A DNA stretch of 64,000 nucleotides from Flavobacteriales bacterium UBA2669 (GTDB lineage Bacteria; Bacteroidota; Bacteroidia; Flavobacteriales_E; Vicingaceae). A program made the translations under genes and the position numbers. The first letter of the stretch is position 1; each line of letters starts with the position of its first letter. Shown in pieces: positions 17,260-25,716 of this stretch. The notes under the pieces were generated by a model that had not been told where the DNA came from, made no database searches, and worked only from the letters and a program-made list of their open reading frames with translations. Location of the stretch: assembly GCA_002359215.1 (NCBI GenBank), contig DEMN01000008.1, forward strand, positions 206,257 through 270,256, read 5' to 3'.

Positions 17260-18399
17260 ATGGCAGGCATTTACATTCATATTCCTTTCTGTAAAAAAAA
17301 ATGTAGCTATTGCGATTTTCATTTTTCTACCAATTTTAAACATAAATCAGAATTATTAGCCGCATTACAAAAAGAGATTGTTTTACAAAAAGACCATTTC
17401 AAAACCGAGACCATAAACACCATCTATTTTGGTGGGGGAACGCCTTCGGTGTTGACAGAAAAAGAATTAAACTTATTGTTAGAAGCCGTTTATAGTAATT
17501 ATAAAGTAAATGAAAAAGTAGAGCTGACAATAGAATGTAATCCAGATGATATTACTTTTAAAAAAATAAACGAGTATAAAAAAAGTGGCGTAAACAGGTT
17601 GAGCATTGGCATACAATCTTTTTTTGATGACGATTTGCAATTTTTTAATCGTGCCCACAATGCTAACGAAGCAGAACAAAGTATTTTAAAAACACAAGAT
17701 GCAGGAATTGATAATATTACGATAGATTTAATTTATAATAGTCCGCTGTTAACGTTAAAAAAATGGGAGCAAAACTTAGATAAATTTATCAGTTTAAATG
17801 TGCCACATCTTTCTGCTTATACCTTAACTGTAGAGCCTAAAACGGTCTTACATCATTTGGTAAAAACCAAGCAAACCACTTTGCCAACAGATGAACAAGC
17901 TATTGAGCAATTTAAGTTGTTAATAGACAAAACCAAACAAGCTGGATTGATACATTATGAAGTATCTAACTTTGGTAAAGAAGGTTATTTTTCGCAACAT
18001 AACAGTAATTATTGGAAAGGCGAAAATTATTTGGGAATTGGTCCTTCTGCACATTCGTTTATGAATAATAATACCTCTCATAAAAGAAGTTGGAACATTG
18101 CCAATAATACTAAGTACATAGACGCGATAAATCAAAACACACCTTATTTTGAAGAAGAACTTATAGACGAAACCACCGCTTTTAATGAATACATATTAAC
18201 CCGATTACGAACCATTTGGGGTTTAGAGTTGGGATTTATTAAAGACACGTTTAACCCTGAATTGTTAAATCATTTTGAAAAAGAGTTGGAAGCTTATAAA
18301 AACTCTGAACTCATTGCTATTTCAAAAAATAAAGTAACTTTAACCACTAAAGGTATTTTTATGGTCGATAAAATTACAGCTGATTTATTTTATGTATAA
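17260..18399 (+). CDS. hemW: Radical SAM haem chaperone HemW
   Basis: A 379-residue HemW, formerly annotated as oxygen-independent coproporphyrinogen III oxidase. The radical SAM cluster motif is C11-x3-C15-x2-C18 in IHIPFCKKKCSYCDFHF. The GGGTPS SAM-binding motif and the VNRLSIGIQSF block follow, with the C-terminal wHTH-like region beyond. The extra N-terminal Cys of true HemN (the fourth Cys of its CxxxCxxCxC motif) is replaced by Phe here, favouring the haem-chaperone assignment. It starts 10 bases after the histidine kinase gene, so it is probably read from the same message. Confidence 0.92.
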   Translation: MAGIYIHIPFCKKKCSYCDFHFSTNFKHKSELLAALQKEIVLQKDHFKTETINTIYFGGGTPSVLTEKELNLLLEAVYSNYKVNEKVELTIECNPDDITFKKINEYKKSGVNRLSIGIQSFFDDDLQFFNRAHNANEAEQSILKTQDAGIDNITIDLIYNSPLLTLKKWEQNLDKFISLNVPHLSAYTLTVEPKTVLHHLVKTKQTTLPTDEQAIEQFKLLIDKTKQAGLIHYEVSNFGKEGYFSQHNSNYWKGENYLGIGPSAHSFMNNNTSHKRSWNIANNTKYIDAINQNTPYFEEELIDETTAFNEYILTRLRTIWGLELGFIKDTFNPELLNHFEKELEAYKNSELIAISKNKVTLTTKGIFMVDKITADLFYV

Positions 18400-18429
18400 T
18401 TGCCTTGAATGTTCGAATTAAATGATTTA

Positions 18430-18442
18430 ATTGTATTACAAT
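18430..18442. promoter_or_regulatory. Dyad directly before the cyclase-family gene
   Basis: ATTGTA-T-TACAAT is a perfect 6-bp inverted repeat ending one base before the ATG at 18444. It is a candidate operator, possibly for the AsnC/Lrp regulator encoded just after the cyclase-family gene. The link is inferred from position only. Confidence 0.35.
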
Positions 18443-18443
18443 A

Positions 18444-19193
18444 ATGATAACGACTATTATACATCAAGACAAAAATTATAAAGTAGATTTATCTCAGCCT
18501 ATTGATATTTCTTTGCCTTTGAGCAATACTTCTGAAAATGTCACTGCTTGGTATGTTTCAAAACCGGAATTTTCTCCTGTTATGGAAAATGGCTTTGTTG
18601 GGGATGTAAATTTAGGAGGAAATGTAAATTTTAAAAACATATTTTTTAATCCACATGGACATGGAACACATACAGAATGTGTGGGACATATTAGTAAAGA
18701 ACCTTATACCATTAATCAATGCTTAAAACAATTTTTCTTTTTTGCAGATTTGATAAGTATTGAGCCTGAGAAGATCGGTAATGATGATGTAATTACCTTA
18801 GCTCAAATAAAAAAATTATGGCAGCCGAAAGGCAACGAAGCAATAATTATTAGAACGCTTCCGAATAATAGTAATAAAAAATATTTTCAATATTCTAATA
18901 CTAACCCCGCTTATATTGAAGCTGAAGTAGCTTCTTATTTAACACAAAATGATATTAATCATTTACTCATAGACACACCTTCTGTTGACAGAGAAAGTGA
19001 TGATGGAAAGTTAGCAGCTCATCACCTTTTTTGGGAATATCCAAATAATATTCAAATCCATAGAACTATTTCAGAATTAATTTTTATAGATAACAATATT
19101 CCAGATGGAACTTATTTTTTAAATATTCAAATTGCATCTTTTGAGAGTGATGCTTCTCCAAGTAAGCCAGTGCTCTATAAAGTTTTGGAATAA
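18444..19193 (+). CDS. Cyclase-family metal-dependent hydrolase (kynurenine-formamidase-like)
   Basis: A 249-residue protein of the cyclase family (PF04199), which includes bacterial kynurenine formamidase KynB. The metal-binding signature HxGTHxDxPxH appears as HGHGTHTECVGH, so the usual Asp is Glu and the Pro is Val. Further family features are LIDTPSVDRESDDGKLAAHHLFW, with an invariant-type His pair, and PDGTYFLNIQI near the C terminus. The substrate cannot be fixed from sequence. The AsnC/Lrp gene 40 bases downstream recalls KynR-KynB pairing, but no kynA or kynU is present here. Confidence 0.78.
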   Translation: MITTIIHQDKNYKVDLSQPIDISLPLSNTSENVTAWYVSKPEFSPVMENGFVGDVNLGGNVNFKNIFFNPHGHGTHTECVGHISKEPYTINQCLKQFFFFADLISIEPEKIGNDDVITLAQIKKLWQPKGNEAIIIRTLPNNSNKKYFQYSNTNPAYIEAEVASYLTQNDINHLLIDTPSVDRESDDGKLAAHHLFWEYPNNIQIHRTISELIFIDNNIPDGTYFLNIQIASFESDASPSKPVLYKVLE

Positions 19194-19233
19194 GTTTATT
19201 TTCGATATTTTTAACCATTACAAAAACACCTAT

Positions 19234-19707
19234 ATGAAGCTAGATGAAATAGATTTGAAGATATTAAAAAAACTTCAAGAGAACGCTAAAATAACTAACT
19301 TACAACTCTCTAAAGAAATATCTTTATCGCCTGCCCCTACTTTAGAACGAGTAAAAAAATTGGAGGCAAAAGGATTTATTAATAGTTATCATGCATTAGC
19401 AAGTGAGGAAAAGCTTCAATTAGGATTATGTGTTTTTATGCAGATTTCATTAATTAGACAAAGAGACAATGCAATTAATAATTTTATTGAGAAAATAAAT
19501 AAAATTGATGAAGTAATGGAATGTTACAATGTTACCGGACAGGCAGATTACTTATTGAAAATCTTAGTAAAAGACATTGCTGCATTTGATGTATTGGTAA
19601 AAGATAAATTATCACCTATAGAAGAAATCAGAAATATGCATTCTATGGTAGTAATTTCAAAAGATAAATATTCAACGGTTTTACCTTTTCAATATTTAGA
19701 TAAATAA
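19234..19707 (+). CDS. Lrp/AsnC family transcriptional regulator
   Basis: A 157-residue regulator from the ATG at 19234 (MKLDEIDLKILKKLQENAK). The frame is open back into the cyclase gene, but this start gives the canonical N terminus and a 40-base spacer. Residues 1-60 form the AsnC helix-turn-helix (TNLQLSKEISLSPAPTLERVKKLEAKGFI). The remainder is the RAM ligand-binding domain with GQADYLLKILVKD. Such regulators bind DNA as dimers or octamers and respond to amino acids or their catabolites. Co-transcribed with the cyclase-family gene; convergent with proC, whose stop is 2 bases away. Confidence 0.92.
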   Translation: MKLDEIDLKILKKLQENAKITNLQLSKEISLSPAPTLERVKKLEAKGFINSYHALASEEKLQLGLCVFMQISLIRQRDNAINNFIEKINKIDEVMECYNVTGQADYLLKILVKDIAAFDVLVKDKLSPIEEIRNMHSMVVISKDKYSTVLPFQYLDK

Positions 19708-19709
19708 AA

Positions 19710-20525
19710 TTACTCCCCTGTATAAAGTCCTTTAGCCTTCTTTGCGGAAATAGTAATGCCTTTTATAAAAGAAGAACTAAACCCATTGTGTTCCATTTCG
19801 TTTAATCCGGCAATGGTACACCCCTTAGGAGAAGTAACTTTATCAATTTCATCTTCGGGATGAGACCCATTGTGAATTAGCAGACTAGCAGCACCTTTGG
19901 CAGTTTGAGCAGCCATCTTTAAAGCTTCATCAGCATGAAAATCAATTTCGTTTCCACCTTGTGATGCAGCTCTTATAGCTCTTAGAAAAAAAGCAATTCC
20001 ACAAGCACATAACGCTGTTGCCGAAGTCATTTGTTCTTCATTTATTATTATGGTTTCTCCAACATGTTTAAAAAGTTTATCAACTTTAGGAAGTTGAATT
20101 TTCCATTGTTCAGAGGTAGCGATACAAGTCATAGATTCTCTAATCGCAATGGCAGTATTTGGCATAGCTCTAACTATCGGAACATTTGTTCCAATAACAT
20201 TTTCAATATCTTTAACTTTTATTCCGGTAACTACAGAAATTAAAAGGTGATTAGGAGTTAGTTCATCTTTAATCTCATTAAGCACTTCGTTTACTTTTTG
20301 AGGCAAAACCGCCAACACAATAATAGCTGCATTTTTTACTCCACTAATATTAGTGGTGGTAATAGTACAACCATTTTCTTCAAAATATTTAAGCGTATCA
20401 AGATTTCTTTTTGTTAAGATAAAATCATTATAATCATAATGTTTACTCTCTATTAATCCTTTAACAAATGACAAGCCGAGGTTACCGGCACCAATAACAG
20501 CTATTTTCTTTTCCTGTTGACTCAT
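19710..20525 (-). CDS. proC: Pyrroline-5-carboxylate reductase
   Basis: A ProC of about 271 residues, catalysing the last step of proline synthesis, NAD(P)H-dependent reduction of pyrroline-5-carboxylate. The Rossmann motif VIGAGNLG lies at the N terminus; downstream are the MPNTAIAI block, CACGIAFFLRAIRAAS, and the substrate-binding VTSPKGCTIAGLNEME, where the usual GGTT is KGCT. I chose the ATG at 20525 rather than the TTG at 20543 because a clear -7 promoter element sits directly upstream and would be transcribed only from near 20535. Convergent with the AsnC/Lrp gene. Confidence 0.92.
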   Translation of the reverse strand: MSQQEKKIAVIGAGNLGLSFVKGLIESKHYDYNDFILTKRNLDTLKYFEENGCTITTTNISGVKNAAIIVLAVLPQKVNEVLNEIKDELTPNHLLISVVTGIKVKDIENVIGTNVPIVRAMPNTAIAIRESMTCIATSEQWKIQLPKVDKLFKHVGETIIINEEQMTSATALCACGIAFFLRAIRAASQGGNEIDFHADEALKMAAQTAKGAASLLIHNGSHPEDEIDKVTSPKGCTIAGLNEMEHNGFSSSFIKGITISAKKAKGLYTGE

Positions 20526-20540
20526 GAAGTAATTTTTCGG

Positions 20541-20548
20541 CAAAGATA
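20541..20548 (-). promoter_or_regulatory. proC promoter -7 element
   Basis: TATCTTTGC on the minus strand matches TAnnTTTGC exactly, 15 bases before the chosen ATG. A GTG in place of TTG lies 18 bases further upstream at the -33 position. This also argues against the upstream TTG start of proC. Confidence 0.65.
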
Positions 20549-20772
20549 GTTGCTTAAATAAAAAAACACATTATTTTTTTAGGAATATATTACTTATTTA
20601 ATTGAAAATTAATAGTTTTATGTTAGCAGATAAAGGTATTAAAATATGTTTTTTAATTACCATTCAGAAAGGTAAAATGATTAAAATTTGGAAAAGCTAA
20701 ATTTAATTTCATTTCTTTGCAAGTCAAAATTTAAAGTCACTATAAATAAATAAGTGATTTAAACCTTCTAGT

Positions 20773-23250
20773 ATGACAAAAAATTTAGTTATCGTTGAGT
20801 CACCAGCCAAAGCAAAAACTATTGAAAAATTTTTGGGGAAAGATTTTATTGTAAAATCTAGTTTTGGACACATTAGAGATTTACCGGGAAAAAACATATC
20901 CATTGATATAGAAAACAACTTTGAACCTAATTATGTTGTTCCTAGCGATAAGAAGAAAATAGTTGCAGAATTAAAAAAATTAGCAAAAGAGGCAGATGTT
21001 GTATGGTTAGCTTCGGATGAGGATCGTGAAGGGGAAGCTATTTCTTGGCATTTATTAGAAGCCTTAGGCCTAGATGAAAAAAAGACCAAACGTATTGTTT
21101 TTCATGAGATTACTAAATCGGCAATTACTAAAGCCATAGAAAATCCTAGAAAAATCAACACTCATTTAGTTGATGCTCAACAAGCAAGAAGAGTGTTGGA
21201 TAGACTTGTGGGATATGAGCTATCTCCTGTTTTATGGAAAAAAGTAAGACCATCATTATCTGCTGGTAGAGTACAATCTGTAGCGGTAAGGTTAATTGTT
21301 GAAAGAGAAAGAGAAATAGATAAGTTTACCTATGAATCTGCTTTTAGAGTAATCGCTTTATTTGAAACCAATGATAAAGCAACAATAAAAGCGGAGCTTC
21401 CGCACAGATTTAAAACACAAAAAGAAGCAGAGAAATTTTTAGAAACTTGTAATAATGCTGTCTTTACAGTTGAAGATTTAGAAACAAAACCTTCAAAAAG
21501 ATCTCCAGCAGCACCTTTTACAACTTCAACATTACAACAAGAAGCAAGTAGAAAATTAGGTTTTTCAGTAGCTCAAACCATGTCGGTAGCTCAAAAATTA
21601 TACGAATCTGGAAATATAACTTATATGAGAACGGATTCGGTAAATTTATCAAATGAAGCAATTGGAGCTGCAAAGAAAGAAATCACAGCTAGTTATGGTG
21701 AGGAGTTTTCTCAAGTAAGAAAATTTAGCACCAAATCTAAAGGAGCTCAAGAAGCTCATGAGGCCATCCGACCAACTTACATGAATAAGCATTCGGTTTC
21801 TGGTGATGCTGCTCAAGCAAGGTTATATGATTTAATTTGGAAAAGAACCATTGCCTCTCAAATGAGTGATGCTAAACTTGAAAAAACTACTATTACTATA
21901 GGTATAAATACTTCGAAAGAAAAGTTTGTAGCTAAAGGTGAGGTATTGTTATTTGAAGGTTTCTTAAAAGTTTATTTAGAATCTAGCGATGATGATCATC
22001 AAGAAGATGAAAAAGAAGGCATTTTACCACAAGTAAAAAAAGGAGAAGAGCTAAGTTTAAATGAACTTACCGCCACAGAAAAATATAATAATCATCCGCC
22101 AAGATATACGGAAGCTAGTTTAGTTAAAAAATTAGAAGAATTAGGTATCGGACGTCCTTCCACCTACGCTCCAACCATTTCAACCATACAAAAAAGAGGA
22201 TATATTGTTAGAGAAGATAGAGATGGTAGTCAGAGAAGCTATGTGTTATTAACACTTAAATCAGGGAAAATTTCTGAAAAACAATTAAAAGAAAACTTTG
22301 GTTTTGAGAAGAAAAAAATGTTTCCAACAGATATAGGTATCGTTGTTACAGATTTCTTGGTTGAAAATTTCGGAAAAGTTTTAGATTATAATTTTACAGC
22401 AAGGGTTGAAGAACAGTTTGATGAAATTGCTGAAGGATTAAAAGAATGGAGCAAGATGATTGCTGAATTTTACAAGCCTTTTCACAATCAAATTACTGAT
22501 ACGCTTGAAAATGCCGAAAGAGCTAGTGGTGAAAGATTGTTAGGTACAGACCCAAAAACAAAAAAACCAGTTATTGCTCGTATTGGGAGATTCGGACCAA
22601 TGATTCAGATAGGAAGTACAGAAGATGAAGAAAAACCTCAATTTGCAAGTTTACTTCCGGAACAAAATATTTCTAGCATAACATTAGAACAAGCGTTAAC
22701 ATTATTTCAGTTTCCAAAAACGCTAGGAAATTATGAAGGTAAAGAAGTGGTTGTATCTCAAGGTAAGTTTGGACCATATATTAAATTTGATGAAAAGTTT
22801 ATCTCTTTACCTAAAGGTGAAGAAATTACAGCTGTTAATCTTAATAGAGCTATTGAATTAATTAAGGAAAAAGAACAAGCAGATGCTCCTATTGCTGAAT
22901 ATCAAGGAAAACCAGTTCAGAAAGGAGTAGGAAGGTTTGGACCATTTATTAAATGGAACAACATGTTTATCAATGTAAATAAGAAGTATAATTTTGACAA
23001 TCTATCACAAAGTGATATTAAAGAATTGATTGAAGACAAGCTTCAAAAAGAAAAAGATAAATTCATTCATAATTGGGAAGATAAAGGTATTTCAGTTCAG
23101 AAAGCACGTTGGGGAAGATTTAATATTGTTAAAGGAAAAACAAAAATTGAATTACCAAAAGATACCAATGTAGATAAAATGACGTTGGAAGATGTTGAAA
23201 AAATAATTGAAAAACAAAAACCAGCAAAAAAAACCAAAAAGAAAAAATAG
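20773..23250 (+). CDS. topA: DNA topoisomerase I
   Basis: An 825-residue type IA topoisomerase that relaxes negative supercoils. The TOPRIM motif is at 82-86 (SDEDREGEAISWH) and the nucleophile is Y284 in ITYMRTDSVNLS. The C-terminal domain has no Cys4 zinc fingers. Instead it carries a series of GRFGP-type repeats (IGRFGPMIQIG, QGKFGPYIKFD, VGRFGPFIKWN, and a diverged KARWGRFNIVKG), then a Lys-rich tail. The upstream region holds a weak promoter: TTG at 20688 and TTTCTTTGC at 20712. It is followed 39 bases later by the arginase-like gene. Confidence 0.96.
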   Translation: MTKNLVIVESPAKAKTIEKFLGKDFIVKSSFGHIRDLPGKNISIDIENNFEPNYVVPSDKKKIVAELKKLAKEADVVWLASDEDREGEAISWHLLEALGLDEKKTKRIVFHEITKSAITKAIENPRKINTHLVDAQQARRVLDRLVGYELSPVLWKKVRPSLSAGRVQSVAVRLIVEREREIDKFTYESAFRVIALFETNDKATIKAELPHRFKTQKEAEKFLETCNNAVFTVEDLETKPSKRSPAAPFTTSTLQQEASRKLGFSVAQTMSVAQKLYESGNITYMRTDSVNLSNEAIGAAKKEITASYGEEFSQVRKFSTKSKGAQEAHEAIRPTYMNKHSVSGDAAQARLYDLIWKRTIASQMSDAKLEKTTITIGINTSKEKFVAKGEVLLFEGFLKVYLESSDDDHQEDEKEGILPQVKKGEELSLNELTATEKYNNHPPRYTEASLVKKLEELGIGRPSTYAPTISTIQKRGYIVREDRDGSQRSYVLLTLKSGKISEKQLKENFGFEKKKMFPTDIGIVVTDFLVENFGKVLDYNFTARVEEQFDEIAEGLKEWSKMIAEFYKPFHNQITDTLENAERASGERLLGTDPKTKKPVIARIGRFGPMIQIGSTEDEEKPQFASLLPEQNISSITLEQALTLFQFPKTLGNYEGKEVVVSQGKFGPYIKFDEKFISLPKGEEITAVNLNRAIELIKEKEQADAPIAEYQGKPVQKGVGRFGPFIKWNNMFINVNKKYNFDNLSQSDIKELIEDKLQKEKDKFIHNWEDKGISVQKARWGRFNIVKGKTKIELPKDTNVDKMTLEDVEKIIEKQKPAKKTKKKK

Positions 23251-23289
23251 GATTTTTACACCTGTCATTTAATCAACACAAAACACTAT

Positions 23290-24456
23290 ATGGATTTTTT
23301 TGATTATTTTCAACCAATAGATTTATCTAAAGAAGTTTTTAACTTCGATTATAAAAGTAATCACTTTGCCAATAACCTACTTTATTATAGTGAAGAGAAC
23401 CAAGAGTTATCTGATGTTGCTATAGTAATTATTGGAATTGAAGAAGAAAGAAATGTAAGTAATAATGAAGGGTGTGGTAAAGCACCCGATTTTGTAAGGA
23501 AGTTTTTATATAGACTTTCTTTTAATGGGAAGAAAAAAATTGCCGATTTCGGGAATCTAAAAAATGGAGCAACTGTAGAAGATACTTATTTCGCTCTAAG
23601 TAATATTCTTGAAGAGTTAGTCAAAAAAAATATTATACCTATTATTATAGGAGGAAGCCAAGATTTAACTTATGCCAATTTTTTAGCCTACAAAAACTTA
23701 GAACAATCTGTCAATTTAGTTTCAGTAGATTCAAAGTTAAACTTAGATGATGCTAATGAAGCTATTAATGCTGACAATTATTTGGCTAAAATTATCCTTC
23801 ATCAACCTAATTACTTGTTTAATTTTAGCAATATTGGTTATCAAAGTTACTTCGTATCTAATGAGGAAATTGAGTTAATTTCTAAACTTTATTTTGATGC
23901 TTATCGTTTAGGAGAGATTCAAAACAATATGGAAGATGTTGAGCCTATAGTTAGAAATGCAGATATTGTTAGTTTTGACGTTTCTTCAATAAGACAAGCA
24001 GAAGCGCCTGGAAATAAAAATGCATCTCCAAATGGTTTTTATGGAGAACAAGCTTGTCAAATTGCAAGATATGCTGGTATTAGCGATAAGCTTACATCTA
24101 TAGGGTTTTATGAATTTAATCCTGATATGGACTTTAATAATCAAACAGCTCATAGTCTTGCACAAATGATTTGGTATTTTATAGATGGGGTAAATAGTAG
24201 AAAAAATGACTTTCCTATTGGCAGTCGAAAAGATTATACCAAATATGTAGTTTCGATGTTAGAAGGAGGAAACGATTTGATTTTTTATAAAAGCGATAAA
24301 AGTGATCGTTGGTGGATGGATGTTCCATATCCAACACATGAAAAAATTAAAAATGAAAGACATTTGTTAGTTCCATGTTCCTACAAAGACTATCAAGTTG
24401 CCTGTAACAATGAGTTACCGGATATTTGGATTAGAACTTTTCAAAAATTAATTTGA
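23290..24456 (+). CDS. Arginase/formimidoylglutamase-fold protein with degenerate metal site
   Basis: A 388-residue ureohydrolase-fold protein, the type often annotated as formimidoylglutamase. The fold markers are present, but the manganese ligands are mostly lost. GGxHD is GGSQD (about 121-125), DAHxD is DSKLN (147-151), and the DxDxxDP block is FDVSSIR with only D230 kept, although the APG that normally follows is intact. Catalysis as a binuclear manganese hydrolase is therefore unlikely. It lies between topA and the T9SS genes porP-gldKLMN, so a structural or regulatory role tied to that cluster is possible but unproven. Confidence 0.8.
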   Translation: MDFFDYFQPIDLSKEVFNFDYKSNHFANNLLYYSEENQELSDVAIVIIGIEEERNVSNNEGCGKAPDFVRKFLYRLSFNGKKKIADFGNLKNGATVEDTYFALSNILEELVKKNIIPIIIGGSQDLTYANFLAYKNLEQSVNLVSVDSKLNLDDANEAINADNYLAKIILHQPNYLFNFSNIGYQSYFVSNEEIELISKLYFDAYRLGEIQNNMEDVEPIVRNADIVSFDVSSIRQAEAPGNKNASPNGFYGEQACQIARYAGISDKLTSIGFYEFNPDMDFNNQTAHSLAQMIWYFIDGVNSRKNDFPIGSRKDYTKYVVSMLEGGNDLIFYKSDKSDRWWMDVPYPTHEKIKNERHLLVPCSYKDYQVACNNELPDIWIRTFQKLI

Positions 24457-24531
24457 GTAATCAATCAAGCAATTAACAAGTTTTTCACGAGTTCTCAACA
24501 AGAAATTAACAAAATAAAGTTAAAAAAGTTT

Positions 24532-24561
24532 TTGCATGTTATTTTTTTTTATTTATCTTAG
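24532..24561 (+). promoter_or_regulatory. Candidate promoter of porP
   Basis: TTG at 24532-24534, a 19-base spacer, and TATCTTAG at 24554-24561, one mismatch from TAnnTTTG. It would start transcription about 45 bases before porP and could drive the whole porP-gldKLMN set, since no terminator interrupts it before 30516. Confidence 0.55.
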
Positions 24562-24615
24562 CCGACTAATTGAGAAAAATTATATTTATAATTGTAAAAA
24601 AAATACCCTAATACT

Positions 24616-25584
24616 ATGAAAAAAATATTACTTTCTGTGTCTTTTTTGTTCCTAGGAACTTTCTCTTTAATGGCTCAGCAAGACGCACAGTTTACACAAA
24701 ATATGTTTAACAAATTAAGTGTAAACCCAGGTTCTGCTGGACATAATGGTGGTATATGCGGAACATTGTTTACTCGTCAGCAATGGACAGGTTTTGAGGG
24801 AAATCCTCAAACACACATGTTGAGTGCGGATGCACGTATAAGTAAACATGGTGTTGGTCTTACTGTTTTTCAAGATCAGTTAGGGATAGAAAAATCTTTA
24901 GTAGCTAAATTAGCTTATGCTTATCATTTAACTTTAGGTCCTGGTGAATTGGGTATTGGTATTGAAGCAGGTATGCTAAGTAAGTCTTTTAAGGATAATT
25001 TCATAGCTATTGATGATCCCACATTAGATCCATCAATTCCTAATTCAGGGACTTCTGCAGCTACTTTTGATTTTGGTGCAGGTCTTTATTATTCTATCGC
25101 TAACAAAATGTACGTAGGAATTTCTACGTTACATATTCCACAAACTTCGATAGAAGATGCAGCTGATCAAGGTGGAGTTGGAGCATTAAATTTTCAACAA
25201 GCAAGACATTATTATATAATGGCTGGTTATGACTGGGATATTAATAACGATAAAAAGTGGGTGTTAAAGCCCTCTATACTTGCTAAAACAGATGCTGCTT
25301 CTACACAGTTAGATGTGAACGTTTTAATGGAATACAATAAGATGCTATGGGGAGGCGTTACTTATAGAGTTGAAGATGCGATTGGATTATTATTAGGTGT
25401 TGACATAGGTGAGGCTATAAATGAGCCTAGTATATCTGGACTGAAGGTTGGAGTTGCTTATGATTTAACGACATCTGCGTTAGCTGATCATAGTAGTGGA
25501 AGTTTTGAAATTATGTTGAGATATTGTACAAGTATTTATAAACAACCAAAAAGAGAAGTTTATAGATCTGTAAGATTTTTATAA
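24616..25584 (+). CDS. PorP/SprF family type IX secretion system outer membrane protein
   Basis: A 322-residue PorP/SprF family protein. The signal peptide ends near MAQQDAQ. The N-terminal signature FTQNMFNKLSVNPGSAGHNGG, the FTRQQWTGFEGNPQTH block and alternating beta-strand pattern indicate an outer membrane barrel. Family members either belong to the T9SS or tether surface filaments and adhesins (SprF with SprB). This copy is directly upstream of gldK, the position expected for the T9SS-associated paralog. A 130-base gap separates it from gldK and contains a TTGAC/GTCAA hairpin (25677-25693) shortly before the gldK ribosome binding site. Confidence 0.9.
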   Translation: MKKILLSVSFLFLGTFSLMAQQDAQFTQNMFNKLSVNPGSAGHNGGICGTLFTRQQWTGFEGNPQTHMLSADARISKHGVGLTVFQDQLGIEKSLVAKLAYAYHLTLGPGELGIGIEAGMLSKSFKDNFIAIDDPTLDPSIPNSGTSAATFDFGAGLYYSIANKMYVGISTLHIPQTSIEDAADQGGVGALNFQQARHYYIMAGYDWDINNDKKWVLKPSILAKTDAASTQLDVNVLMEYNKMLWGGVTYRVEDAIGLLLGVDIGEAINEPSISGLKVGVAYDLTTSALADHSSGSFEIMLRYCTSIYKQPKREVYRSVRFL

Positions 25585-25704
25585 TTAATTGTAACATTTA
25601 TAAGAATAACCCGTTTAAGCCAACTCGTTTTAAATTTTAATAAGATAAGAATTAAGAATTAAGACGTGATAATAAGTTGACCTATAAAGTCAATAATAAA
25701 AAAG

Positions 25705-25712
25705 AAGGAGGT
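25705..25712 (+). promoter_or_regulatory. Full Shine-Dalgarno sequence of gldK
   Basis: AAGGAGGT with 5 bases between GGAGG and the ATG at 25717. Bacteroidota genes normally lack such a site, and the neighbours gldL and gldM have none. It is embedded in the 13-mer AAAGAAGGAGGTA that recurs before gldN. Confidence 0.9.
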
Positions 25713-25716
25713 AACA

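Noticed and set aside
23290..24456. Calling this gene an active formimidoylglutamase (hutG)
   Set aside because: Nearly all manganese ligands are replaced, and no histidine-degradation genes are nearby.
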